This document shows positions 18,221-26,157 of a stretch of DNA of 64,000 bases, one piece after another. Every line of letters begins with the position of its first letter. Position 1 is the stretch's first letter. The translations under genes were made by a program, and so were the position numbers. Below the pieces are notes generated by a model. The model did no database searches. It was not told where the DNA came from and saw only the letters and a list, made by a program, of their open reading frames with translations. Source of the DNA: Gammaproteobacteria bacterium (GTDB taxonomy: Bacteria; Pseudomonadota; Gammaproteobacteria; Chromatiales; Chromatiaceae); assembly GCA_020445255.1 (NCBI GenBank), contig JAGRGY010000027.1:1-64000 (forward strand). Direction: 5' to 3'.

Positions 18221-18748
18221 ATGGCCGAAGCAGAAGAGACCGTTCAGACCGACGACGCCCGCCGCGACAGCCCCCGTTTCGGCCGCGCGTTGCTGTTGAT
18301 CATCGTGATCCTCGTCATGTGCGCGGGCATGGCCGGTATGGGCATGTTCATGTTCAACATGGGGCGCGACATGTCGACCATGACCAACGCCGTCACCAAG
18401 ATGGGCAGCGACGTCTCGAGCATGGCGGGCGACATGCGCATGATGACCGGTCGGATGTCGGTGATGGCGAAGAGCATGGTCGATGGCCAGGCCGGCATGT
18501 CGGCCGACTTCGCGCGCGTCCGGGCCGGCATGGAGATGATGACCGGCGACATGGCGAACATGGCCGGCGACATGGCCAACCTGAGTCACAACATCTCGTC
18601 GATGACCGGTGCGATCGAGATCATGAACCAGTCGATGGCGAACATGACCCAGGCGATGCTGCGCATGGACGGCAACATGGCGCACATGGCCGTCGACATC
18701 AACAAGTTCACGCGGCCCGAGACCATCATGATGCCGTTCTCGCGTTAA
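18221..18748 (+). CDS. Methionine-rich membrane-anchored coiled-coil protein
   Basis: 175 aa, of which 34 are Met by my count (about 19 percent). Residues 1-22 are acidic then basic. A single hydrophobic segment (about 23-47, LLLIIVILVMCAGMAGMGMF) should anchor it in the inner membrane. The rest is a long helix with Met at regular 3-4 residue spacing (MAGDMRMMTGRMSVMAKSM, GDMANMAGDMANL), probably a periplasmic coiled coil with Met in core positions. No homologue is recognised. Thioether metal binding (copper) or oxidation sensing are possible but inferred. A sigma-54 promoter precedes it. Confidence 0.85.
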   Translation: MAEAEETVQTDDARRDSPRFGRALLLIIVILVMCAGMAGMGMFMFNMGRDMSTMTNAVTKMGSDVSSMAGDMRMMTGRMSVMAKSMVDGQAGMSADFARVRAGMEMMTGDMANMAGDMANLSHNISSMTGAIEIMNQSMANMTQAMLRMDGNMAHMAVDINKFTRPETIMMPFSR

Positions 18749-18827
18749 CCCGCCGCGCGCCGCGTCCACAACAGTCCCCTCGCGTCCCGGGTCGACCGGC
18801 TTCGCACGCGCTGCACGCCACCCTCAG

Positions 18828-18857
18828 GTGTTGCGCGCGACAGCAACGATGCAACAC
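18828..18857. promoter_or_regulatory. Upstream activator element 2
   Basis: GTGTTGC (18828-18834) and GCAACAC (18851-18857) form an inverted repeat that encloses a further GCAAC. The block GCAACGATGCAAC (18843-18855) differs from the element at 17991-18003 at one position. It ends 57 bases before the GG of the next sigma-54 promoter. Confidence 0.75.
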
Positions 18858-18909
18858 ATTTGGGTGACGTCTTCCCGCTTAAGTCACTGATTTTCCAGAC
18901 GGCATGCGA

Positions 18910-18927
18910 ATGGCCTGCCTCTTGCTT
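18910..18927 (+). promoter_or_regulatory. Sigma-54 promoter for the cytochrome operon
   Basis: ATGGCCTGCCTCTTGCTT. TGGC and TTGCT match the -24/-12 consensus, with GG (18912-18913) and GC (18924-18925) 10 bases apart. Predicted start near 18937. Confidence 0.8.
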
Positions 18928-19102
18928 GGCCATGCGCCGTGTCGCGATCCTCCGATCACCGCCCAAGGCGGCGGACACATCTACGCTGCAGGCGACGACA
19001 ACGGGGCGTCGCCAGCGTACAGCGGGAAAACCAAACAGCGGCCGTGTCGCGTGACCCAACGCGCCACCGGGAGCCGCCGAGAGACATCTGAGGAGACCAG
19101 AG

Positions 19103-20605
19103 ATGCGCAGCAGACTGCGAGCACACGGCGTAACGACGCCCTGGGTGGTGATCGTCACGTGGTGTCTTCTGTCGCTGACGGCCGGCGCCGTCGCGAAAGA
19201 AAACACCGCCACCGACGCACGGCGATTTCCGCCTTCGTATATCACCATTGAGGGCCACGAAAACGTCACGCCCGATCAATGGACGGACCCGCGCGTGTGC
19301 GGACAATGCCACACGCGGCAATACGAGGGCTGGAACGGGTCGATGCATTCCAATGCGTTCAAGGACCCGGTGTTCCAGGCGCTGTGGGCGCTCGGGGAAA
19401 AGACCGATCCGAAGCTGCGCAATCACTGCGGTGCCTGTCATACGCCGATCGGGGTGTCGACCAAGACGGTCGAGTTCCATCCCGACCAGGGGCTGCACGG
19501 CCGCTTCACCGCGCCAGATGTCGCGGCCAAGGGCGTGTCATGCGACGTCTGTCATACGATCTCCGGCACCAACCTGCAGAAGACCGCGGTGTTGGAACAC
19601 GGCAACGCCTCGTTCGTGATGTCGCCGGGCAACACCAAGCGGGCGACGCTCGACGACGCCAAGTCGCCGTACCACGAGACCGAATACTCCGAGCACCACG
19701 CCAAGTCGGATTTCTGCGGCAACTGCCACAACATCTTCCATCCGGGCAACAACTTCCCGATCGAGCGCACTTACGACGAGTGGAAGTACTCGATCTACGC
19801 GCAGAAAGGGGTGCAGTGCCAGGACTGCCACATGGTGCCGGTCGACGTCGCCAAGCAGGTTGCCGACAAGCTGCAGCGCCCCGAGGAACTGGGCGACCTC
19901 GGCCTCGAGGGGTTCGCCGGACTCGGCGGACCATGGCGCAAGGTCGTGCACGACCACGGCTTCGTCGGCGGCAACGCGGTCGTGACCGCGGCGCTGAACA
20001 CCTGGGACGCCAACAACGAAGAGACGCTCGGCGTGCAGACGAACTACCAGGAGGCCATCCGGCGCCTGCAGAGCGCGGCGTCGCTGAAGCTGGAAGTGGG
20101 TGCGAAGGCCGGGGCATTGCACCAGCTCAAGGTGCGCGTGACCAACGAGCGCGCCGGCCACAATCTGCCCACCAGCCTGACCGAGGTGCGCGAGGTGTGG
20201 CTTGAGGTCGTCATTAGCGACGACCAGGGTCGCGAGTTGATGCGTTCGGGTACGCTCGACGCCGACAACAACCTGCCCAAGGACACGGTGATCTTCAACG
20301 CGCACGCCGTCGACGAGAACGGCCAGGACACGCACGTGCCGTGGGAGATCGTGCGCTTCGTCGACGTGAACACGATCCCGCCGAAGGGCTACAAGTACGG
20401 CAAGTACTACTTCAACCTCCCCGCCGATGCCAAGTCGATCAACGTCGTCGCGCGCCTGCACTACCGGTCGTTCGGCCAGAAGCTCGCCGATCTGCTGCTG
20501 GGCAAGGACGCGGTCAAGGTGCCGTCGGTCGAAATGGTGAAGATCGAGCACAGCTATCCGGTCAGCGAGTTGAGCGTGGCCGATGCCAGTGGTTCAGGTC
20601 ACTGA
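19103..20605 (+). CDS. Pentahaem c-type cytochrome
   Basis: 500 aa. The N-terminus is hydrophobic and ends AVA (about residues 13-31), suggesting Sec export. Five CXXCH motifs lie at residues 66-70, 109-113, 147-151, 205-209 and 239-243 (CGQCH, CGACH, CDVCH, CGNCH, CQDCH), resembling the cytochrome c554 type arrangement. The C-terminal 200 residues carry no haem and look beta-rich (AGHNLPTSLTEVREVWLEVV), perhaps an Ig-like binding domain. A GAGGAGACC ribosome site precedes the ATG. It is the first gene of a three-gene operon with a dihaem cytochrome and a rhodanese, behind a sigma-54 promoter. The substrate is unknown. Confidence 0.9.
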   Translation: MRSRLRAHGVTTPWVVIVTWCLLSLTAGAVAKENTATDARRFPPSYITIEGHENVTPDQWTDPRVCGQCHTRQYEGWNGSMHSNAFKDPVFQALWALGEKTDPKLRNHCGACHTPIGVSTKTVEFHPDQGLHGRFTAPDVAAKGVSCDVCHTISGTNLQKTAVLEHGNASFVMSPGNTKRATLDDAKSPYHETEYSEHHAKSDFCGNCHNIFHPGNNFPIERTYDEWKYSIYAQKGVQCQDCHMVPVDVAKQVADKLQRPEELGDLGLEGFAGLGGPWRKVVHDHGFVGGNAVVTAALNTWDANNEETLGVQTNYQEAIRRLQSAASLKLEVGAKAGALHQLKVRVTNERAGHNLPTSLTEVREVWLEVVISDDQGRELMRSGTLDADNNLPKDTVIFNAHAVDENGQDTHVPWEIVRFVDVNTIPPKGYKYGKYYFNLPADAKSINVVARLHYRSFGQKLADLLLGKDAVKVPSVEMVKIEHSYPVSELSVADASGSGH

Positions 20606-20622
20606 AGGGGCACGCGAGGGTT

Positions 20623-21297
20623 ATGAAGATGACAATGAAAAAAGCGTTTCGCACCGGTCTCGGCATCTGCATGGGCGTCGGCTTGACGATGTCCGCGGCG
20701 GTGGCCGAGGAACCGGCGTTCAAATGGTCATGGCAGGTGTTGACGTTGATCAAGTCCGGCGACAAGGCCAAGGGTGCCGAGGTCGCCGACGAGCACCGCT
20801 GTCACAAGTGCCACGGTGACGCAGGCATCAGCGATGAAGCCGACACGCCGAGCATCGCCGGACAGGTGCCCGCCTATCAGTTCAAGCAGTTGATGGACTA
20901 CAAGAACGGCTCGCGCAGCGAGCGCCAGATGGAGAAGATCGCGAAGAAGCTCACGCCCGAAAACATGGCGGACCTGGTCGCGTTCTATTCTTCACAACCG
21001 GCCGCGCAGTCCGCTGCGATGACGGATGCGCCGGCAATGGTGACGCGTGGCGACATGTCGCGTCTGCTGCTGCCGTGCGAGGTCTGTCATGGCAAAAAGG
21101 GCGAGGGACTCGGCTATGAGGTGCCGGCACTCAGCGGGCAGATGCCCGAATACCTTGCGGCCACGCTCGCCGAGTTCAAGGAAGGTGAGCGCGAGAACGA
21201 CCACTACGGCCGGATGCGCTACATCGCCCGCCAGCTGAGCGACGACGAGATCAAGGCGGTCGTCGCGTACTACGCGGCCAAGGTTCCGCAGGAGTGA
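20623..21297 (+). CDS. Dihaem cytochrome c (c4/c553-type)
   Basis: 224 aa from ATG 20623; ATG 20629 is an alternative with better spacing from the GAGGG at 20616-20620. A signal peptide spans residues 1-28. Haem sites CHKCH (60-64) and CEVCH (152-156) lie in two related domains with the repeated phrases PSIAGQVPAYQFKQLMDYKNG and PALSGQMPEYLAATLAEFKEG (read in pieces). It begins 17 bases after the pentahaem gene and probably passes electrons between that protein and a terminal oxidase or other acceptor. Confidence 0.9.
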   Translation: MKMTMKKAFRTGLGICMGVGLTMSAAVAEEPAFKWSWQVLTLIKSGDKAKGAEVADEHRCHKCHGDAGISDEADTPSIAGQVPAYQFKQLMDYKNGSRSERQMEKIAKKLTPENMADLVAFYSSQPAAQSAAMTDAPAMVTRGDMSRLLLPCEVCHGKKGEGLGYEVPALSGQMPEYLAATLAEFKEGERENDHYGRMRYIARQLSDDEIKAVVAYYAAKVPQE

Positions 21298-21833
21298 TCC
21301 ACTGCGCCGTGGCGGCAGGCGTGGTTGGGGCGCGACGGCACGCCGACCACGGTGTGCCTGAGGAGGCGGCGCGCCGGTCGCTCGCGTCTGTACGGCGTCC
21401 GTGTCTGCCGCAGATGCTGACGCTGACAGCCGCGCTGTGCCTGATGCAGGGGCTGCATGCGTCGGACGACGATGCCGCGGGCGAGTCGCCGGTCAGCGTG
21501 CCGGGCGCACGCACTGTCGGTGTCGACGAGGCATACCGACTGTACCTGCGCGGCGTGGCGTTCGTCGATGTGCGCAGCCCACGTCTGCACCGTCGCCGGC
21601 ACATACCGCGTACCCACCACCTGGATCTGAACGACGGCTTCACCCGGCAGGCACTGCAGGCCATCGTCGCCACAGATGACCCGTTCGTCATCCACTGCAG
21701 CGGCACGCGCTGCCGTCGCAGTGCCACGGCCAGTGCGTTTGCGGTCGAGTGGGGCTTCACCCGGGTGATGTATTTCCGTGAGGGCATCCGTGGCTGGCGC
21801 AGCGCAGGCCTGCCGCTGATCGAGGCGCCGTAA
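21294..21833 (+). CDS. Rhodanese-like sulfurtransferase domain protein
   Basis: 179 aa if read from GTG 21294, which overlaps the preceding stop codon by 4 bases. An ATG at 21414 would give a product starting with a signal-like MLTLTAALCLMQGLHA, so the true start is uncertain. The rhodanese domain spans about residues 75-175: VDEAYRLYLRGVAFVDVRSP, then the active-site loop HCSGTRCRRSA and GWRSAGLPLIE. The Cys of HCSG is the expected sulfur-carrying residue. A periplasmic location would suit the cytochromes encoded upstream. It is the last gene before a strong terminator. Confidence 0.82.
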   Translation: MIHCAVAAGVVGARRHADHGVPEEAARRSLASVRRPCLPQMLTLTAALCLMQGLHASDDDAAGESPVSVPGARTVGVDEAYRLYLRGVAFVDVRSPRLHRRRHIPRTHHLDLNDGFTRQALQAIVATDDPFVIHCSGTRCRRSATASAFAVEWGFTRVMYFREGIRGWRSAGLPLIEAP

Positions 21834-22140
21834 CGGCCGACACGGTTCAGGGTGTCGACGGAAGGCGCCGCGGCATCGGCGTCGACGACGGTTTTTTTGC
21901 GTGGAGTCATCCTCCCTACGTGGGGCGCGGGACGCGCCCCTTTTTTTTGTCTTGGGTTTTCTCCCCCGGGGCCGCGCCGGCGTTTCAGCGACCTGACGCA
22001 CGTCGGTTCACGGTGGACGGTCCATACTTCACTTCGGTGGCCATCGGCCGTTCATGCAGGTGCGACGCGACGCGGGGGCAGGCGACCTGGCGGTCGAACG
22101 CGCACCTGTATGAACGGTATCGGCAGTAGAGGAAAATGCG
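21834..22140. other. Intergenic region after the cytochrome/rhodanese operon
   Basis: Contains a strong terminator (21922-21948) and a weaker possible hairpin near 21853-21897 that is followed by a run of T. The remainder, up to the AsmA gene, shows nothing recognisable apart from a GAGG ribosome site near 22130. Confidence 0.6.
21922..21948 (+). terminator. Rho-independent terminator
   Basis: A perfect 8-bp stem GGGGCGCG (21922-21929) / CGCGCCCC (21933-21940) with a 3-base loop, followed by eight T. It closes the cytochrome/rhodanese operon. Confidence 0.93.
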
Positions 22141-23928
22141 ATGCCAACACGCCCCAGGCGAACCCCGCGATGGATGATCGGGCCTGGCATCGCGCTGGTG
22201 CTGCTGGCCGGCGCGATCCTGGCTCTGCGCGCCTGGGTCGGCAGCGATGGATTCCGCGAACGCATTGCCGCGCAGCTGTCGCAGGTGACCGGTCGCGCCG
22301 TCAGCTTCGGTGCGGTCGAACCGCTGCTGTCGTTGTCACCGGGGGTCGCTGTGCAACAGCTGGACGTCGCCAACGCGCCATGGGGTCATGCGCCGCAGCT
22401 GCTCCACATCGGTCGACTCGACGTGCAGCTCGCGCTGTGGCCACTCCTGTCCGGTGAGGTGCGTATCCGGCGGCTCGAGATCACCGACGCACAGCTGTCC
22501 CTCGAACGCGATGCCGACGCCCGCGGCAACTGGATGCTGACCGAGGGTGGTGCCGGTCCTGGTGACGGGTCGACGGGTGGCGGCATGCCGCGCATCGAGC
22601 GCGTCGACATCACGGGTCTGCGCCTGTCGTGGCGTGCCCGGCCGGCGGCAGAGCCGGTTGAGATTGCGTTGGGCGAGCTGCGGCTGCGTGGACTCGGCGC
22701 CGATGCGCCGATGACAATCGACGCGCGTTCGACCGACACCGGCACGTCGCTGCGTCCCTGGTCGCTGCGGGCAGGCGTCGATCTGGCCGGTGAAACGCAA
22801 CGGCTCAGCGATCTCGCCGTCAGCTACGGCGACAGCGACATCGCCGGCCATCTGACCGTGTCGCAGGAGGACGCCGGCACGCGCATCGACGGCGAGTTGA
22901 CGTCGACACGGTTGCGGATCGCCGATCTCACCGCCCCGGCCGCGGCCACCGACCCGGCCCCTTCGCCGAAACTGTTCAGCGCCACCCCACTCGATCTGCA
23001 GCTGCCGCCGTCGCTGCACGCGGAGGTGTCGCTCGCAGTCGCCGAACTCGCCGCCGGTCGCACGACGCTGCGTGACCTGGCCGGCAAGCTGCGTGTCGAC
23101 AAGGGCGTGCTCGCGCTCGACGGCCTGCAGGCCCACCTCGATGGCGCGCCGCTCAGCACCGATGTCTCGCTCGACACGGCGCAGGTCCCGCCGCGCCTGA
23201 AACTGGACCTCACCGCGCACGGCGTGGCGATCGGTGGGCTGCTGCAACAGCTGGGTGGCGCACGCTGGATCGATGCCAGCGGCGACCTCGATGTGCATGT
23301 CGAGGGGCGCGGCGACACGCCGGCAGCGATCATGGCCAGTCTCGACGGGCGCACGCGGCTGCTGATCGGCCAGGGGTTCGCCGACCTGCAGGACGCCGAT
23401 GCGCTGGTCGGCGGCCTCGGCACCGCGCTCGGCACGCTGGTCGAGGAGGGGTCGCAGCGCGCGCCGCTGAACTGCGTCGCCAGTTCGTTCGAGGTCCGGC
23501 GGGGTGTGGCGATCAGCCAGGTGCTGCTGGCCGACACCGAACACGCGACCGTCTATGGCAGCGGCGACATCGACCTGCGTTCGGAACGCCTGAACCTGGT
23601 GCTGAAGCCGAAGCCGAAATCGCCGACGCTGAATGTCGCGGTGCCGGTCGAGGTCGGCGGCACGCTCGCCGCGCCGACCTTTACGCCGGAAAAACTGTCG
23701 GTTGCGCGCAAGGGCGCGGGTCTGCTCGCCGCGGTCGGTCTGATCTCGTTTCCGCCGGCGATCCTGCTCGGTCTCGGCGAACTCGGTACCGGCGAGCAGA
23801 ACCCGTGCCTGGACATCGCGGCCGGCAAGGTTGGCGGCAGGGGCACGTCACCCGACGCGTCGGTCGGCGACAAGGTGGAATCGACGCTGCAGGGCATCGG
23901 CAAGTCGATCAAGGGCCTGTTCGACTGA
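22141..23928 (+). CDS. AsmA-family envelope protein
   Basis: 595 aa. There is one N-terminal membrane anchor (about residues 14-31), then a long beta-rich body. The family phrases are present: RIAAQLSQVTGRAVSFGAVE and VQLALWPLLSGEVRIRRLEI near the start, and near the end ATVYGSGDIDLRSERLNLVL, with KPKPKSPTLNVAVPVEVGGT following. AsmA proteins sit in the inner membrane facing the periplasm and are implicated in outer-membrane lipid transport and assembly. The gene stands alone after the terminator. A second, DUF748-type relative lies at 54990-57734. Confidence 0.9.
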   Translation: MPTRPRRTPRWMIGPGIALVLLAGAILALRAWVGSDGFRERIAAQLSQVTGRAVSFGAVEPLLSLSPGVAVQQLDVANAPWGHAPQLLHIGRLDVQLALWPLLSGEVRIRRLEITDAQLSLERDADARGNWMLTEGGAGPGDGSTGGGMPRIERVDITGLRLSWRARPAAEPVEIALGELRLRGLGADAPMTIDARSTDTGTSLRPWSLRAGVDLAGETQRLSDLAVSYGDSDIAGHLTVSQEDAGTRIDGELTSTRLRIADLTAPAAATDPAPSPKLFSATPLDLQLPPSLHAEVSLAVAELAAGRTTLRDLAGKLRVDKGVLALDGLQAHLDGAPLSTDVSLDTAQVPPRLKLDLTAHGVAIGGLLQQLGGARWIDASGDLDVHVEGRGDTPAAIMASLDGRTRLLIGQGFADLQDADALVGGLGTALGTLVEEGSQRAPLNCVASSFEVRRGVAISQVLLADTEHATVYGSGDIDLRSERLNLVLKPKPKSPTLNVAVPVEVGGTLAAPTFTPEKLSVARKGAGLLAAVGLISFPPAILLGLGELGTGEQNPCLDIAAGKVGGRGTSPDASVGDKVESTLQGIGKSIKGLFD

Positions 23929-23981
23929 GCGGGCATGCCACGTGCGGGACCGTCTGATTGCGACGGGTGCGCGCGGCTGCC

Positions 23982-24398
23982 ATGATCGGGGCGACGTCGC
24001 GCAGCGGCGACGCGATCACGCTGGAGCGGAGGCGGATGTTCATGCCGGGTGGTATCGGAGCGGTGAGCAGCACGGTCGAGTCGGCGAGCACGCGTGGCGA
24101 CCGCGGACCGGCATTGTTCGCCAACGCGAACGAGATCTTCTTCCACCTCGACGGCCGGCACGTATTCTTCGACCGCGCGGGCGGTTACCTGTACTTCGTC
24201 GACAGCCCGCAGGGGGTGATCGCGCGCACGGTCAGCGGCGTGCTCGCCGGCATGGCCGCAACGCCGGTGTTCGAGCAGCTGCACCTCGACGTGCACCGCC
24301 TGTTCACTGCCGCACGCCGGGTCGCGCTGGACGCCGCACAGGCCCACGGCGTGTTGATCGCGCTACGCCTGGTCGGGGTCGGCGCCACGCTGCGCTGA
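23982..24398 (+). CDS. Hypothetical protein
   Basis: 138 aa from ATG 23982; a TTG at 23958 is in frame upstream. Not recognised. The codon pattern is that of a real gene here (mostly G/C third positions). The central stretch ANEIFFHLDGRHVFFDRAGG followed by YLYFVDSPQGVIARTVSG suggests a short beta-domain, and the last 50 residues look helical. It has no signal peptide. Its 3' end overlaps the convergent DUF364 gene by 36 bases, which lowers confidence. Confidence 0.5.
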   Translation: MIGATSRSGDAITLERRRMFMPGGIGAVSSTVESASTRGDRGPALFANANEIFFHLDGRHVFFDRAGGYLYFVDSPQGVIARTVSGVLAGMAATPVFEQLHLDVHRLFTAARRVALDAAQAHGVLIALRLVGVGATLR

Positions 24399-25235
24399 GC
24401 CCGCGGCGAGCCCGTCCACACCCGGGTAGGTGCGCGCGTCGAGCTGGTACTTGCGCCCGGCATCGCCCCAGGCCTGGCCGGCGCGCAGCTGTTCGAGCAG
24501 CTGCCGGCGCGATGCGAAGCGGATACCACCGACCGCCCGCACCCCGTGTGCGAACAGCGGGTCCGGCAGGCCGCTGCCGGTCGGTCCGATCAGGTCGACC
24601 ACCACGTGTCCGTGCAGCGCATCGAGCAGCGACGGCAGCGTGTCGTTGACCAGCGTCGACGCGGTGCACAACACCTGTGAACAGTCGCGCAGGGCGCGCA
24701 TGTCGGTCGTCACCTGCACCCCGGCGCGTTCGGGCACGCGCTGCGGCGCCTGCTCCAGCACCAGCACGTGCCTGCCCCGGGCGGTCAGCCTATCGATCAG
24801 CGGACAGAAGTAGCCGACCATGCCCACCGGTGCGTCGCCGTCGCCGTTGCGGTCGTCGGCGCCGTCGCTGTCCGATGCACGGTCCGGTGGTTCGAAACCG
24901 GCGGCGTGCATCAGCGCCGCGCTCAGCGCGTTGAAGGTGCCGACGGCCAGCCCACGCACCGCCGGCTCGGTGCTGCCGAAGCCATCGAGCAGGTGCAGCG
25001 GATCGGCGCTGAACAGCGGCGGGTCCGGGTGGCGCCGCCACAGCGTGCGCAGCATCCCGCCGAGGCTGACGTAGAACGGGCCGACGCTGCCGTCGGCCAG
25101 GAACACGAAGCCGAATTCGTCGCGAAAGGTCTCGTCGGCCACCGGCGCCGGCAGGTACAGCCCGTCGACGGCCGGTGAACCGAGCAGTGTGCACAGGCGC
25201 CGCCCGAGGGCCAGGTAGTCGTCGTTCAGTGTCAT
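24363..25235 (-). CDS. DUF364 / DUF4213 putative chelation-type protein
   Basis: 290 aa from ATG 25235, with a GGAG upstream. The N-terminal part resembles DUF4213 (an enolase-like fold; FGFVFLADGSVGPFYVSLGG), and the C-terminal part the Rossmann-like DUF364 (PVGMVGYFCPLIDRL, SQVLCTASTLVNDTLPSLLD, VVVDLIGPTGSGLPDPLFAHG). Related proteins have been suggested to handle heavy metals or cofactors, which is not established here. A low-complexity Asp/Gly insert (about residues 120-135) separates the two parts. It is transcribed away from the FHA gene. Confidence 0.78.
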   Translation of the reverse strand: MTLNDDYLALGRRLCTLLGSPAVDGLYLPAPVADETFRDEFGFVFLADGSVGPFYVSLGGMLRTLWRRHPDPPLFSADPLHLLDGFGSTEPAVRGLAVGTFNALSAALMHAAGFEPPDRASDSDGADDRNGDGDAPVGMVGYFCPLIDRLTARGRHVLVLEQAPQRVPERAGVQVTTDMRALRDCSQVLCTASTLVNDTLPSLLDALHGHVVVDLIGPTGSGLPDPLFAHGVRAVGGIRFASRRQLLEQLRAGQAWGDAGRKYQLDARTYPGVDGLAAGSAQRGADPDQA

Positions 25236-25433
25236 CGCGTTTGCTCCACGCAGGGTCCGCGTCGGCCCAGACGCCGGTTCGCCACGAGCGCACCATCGAC
25301 TTCAGAAGCAGCCTGCCCTGCCGAATAAGCTTGCACCAAAACCGTCGCGATTTTCACGCGTCGCCGGGCGGCCCAAGGGCGGCGTGGCGGCGCCGACGCG
25401 AATGCGGCGATCGAGGCGAGCTTTCGACCAGAC

Positions 25434-26141
25434 ATGGCCTATCTGCGCATCTTCCTTGGCGACACCCTGCTCGAGCAGCGCGAGCTGAACGCGGTGCGCA
25501 CGACGATCGGTCGCGGCAAGGACAACGACATCGTGCTCGGCGGCCGCGGCGTATCCAAACACCACGCCGTCATCGAGCACCACGACGATGCGTTCGAACT
25601 GGTGGACTGCAGCAGCAACGGCACGTTCGTCGGCGGCAGCCGCGTCGAGCGCCGCCTGCTGAAGTACTGGGACGAGATCCAGATCTACAACTACGTGCTC
25701 AGGTTCATGGCGGTCGCACGTGCGCGCGGCGAGGAGGCCGGTGCCCCGGCCGCCGGCGATCACCCCACCCAGGAAGAGACGATGGAGCTCGACATCGCCA
25801 GCCTGGGTGATCTGGCGCGCCTCAAGCGCCGCATCAAGGTGGCTTCGCTGATGCTGTTCGACGAGCACGACATCGGCCACCGCTATGCACTCGACAAGGT
25901 CAATTTCCTGATCGGCAAGTCGGTGGACAGCGACATCGGCGTGCGCGGCTGGCTGGCGCCACGCATCGCCGCGCGCATCCAGCGCCGCAACGACGGCTTT
26001 TATCTGCTGCCGGGCGCGCGCGGCCGGGTGCGGCTGAACGGTGGCCGGGTGCGGCGGCAGTCGCTGCTGCACGACGGCGACCGGTTCAGCGTGCGCGGCC
26101 TGTCGCTGCAGTTCCTCTACCGTCCCCAGGACGACGGCTGA
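25434..26141 (+). CDS. Protein with two FHA domains
   Basis: 235 aa. The first FHA domain (about residues 3-90) has the consensus core TIGRGKDNDIVLGGRGVSKHHA followed by SSNGTFVGG (the pThr-binding GR, SxxH and NG elements). A linker rich in Gly/Ala/Glu leads to a second, more degenerate FHA-like domain (about 130-230; NFLIGKSVDSDIGVRGWLAP, GRVRLNGGRVRR). FHA domains bind phosphothreonine peptides, so the neighbouring kinase probably provides the ligand. It is followed 16 bases later by the kinase gene. Confidence 0.88.
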   Translation: MAYLRIFLGDTLLEQRELNAVRTTIGRGKDNDIVLGGRGVSKHHAVIEHHDDAFELVDCSSNGTFVGGSRVERRLLKYWDEIQIYNYVLRFMAVARARGEEAGAPAAGDHPTQEETMELDIASLGDLARLKRRIKVASLMLFDEHDIGHRYALDKVNFLIGKSVDSDIGVRGWLAPRIAARIQRRNDGFYLLPGARGRVRLNGGRVRRQSLLHDGDRFSVRGLSLQFLYRPQDDG

Positions 26142-26157
26142 CGCCCTGGCACGGCCG

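Larger units (their letters stand above)
18749..19102. other. Control region of the cytochrome operon
   Basis: No gene is supported. It contains the second activator element (18828-18857) and a sigma-54 promoter (18910-18927), then a leader of about 165 bases up to the pentahaem cytochrome gene. Confidence 0.75.
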
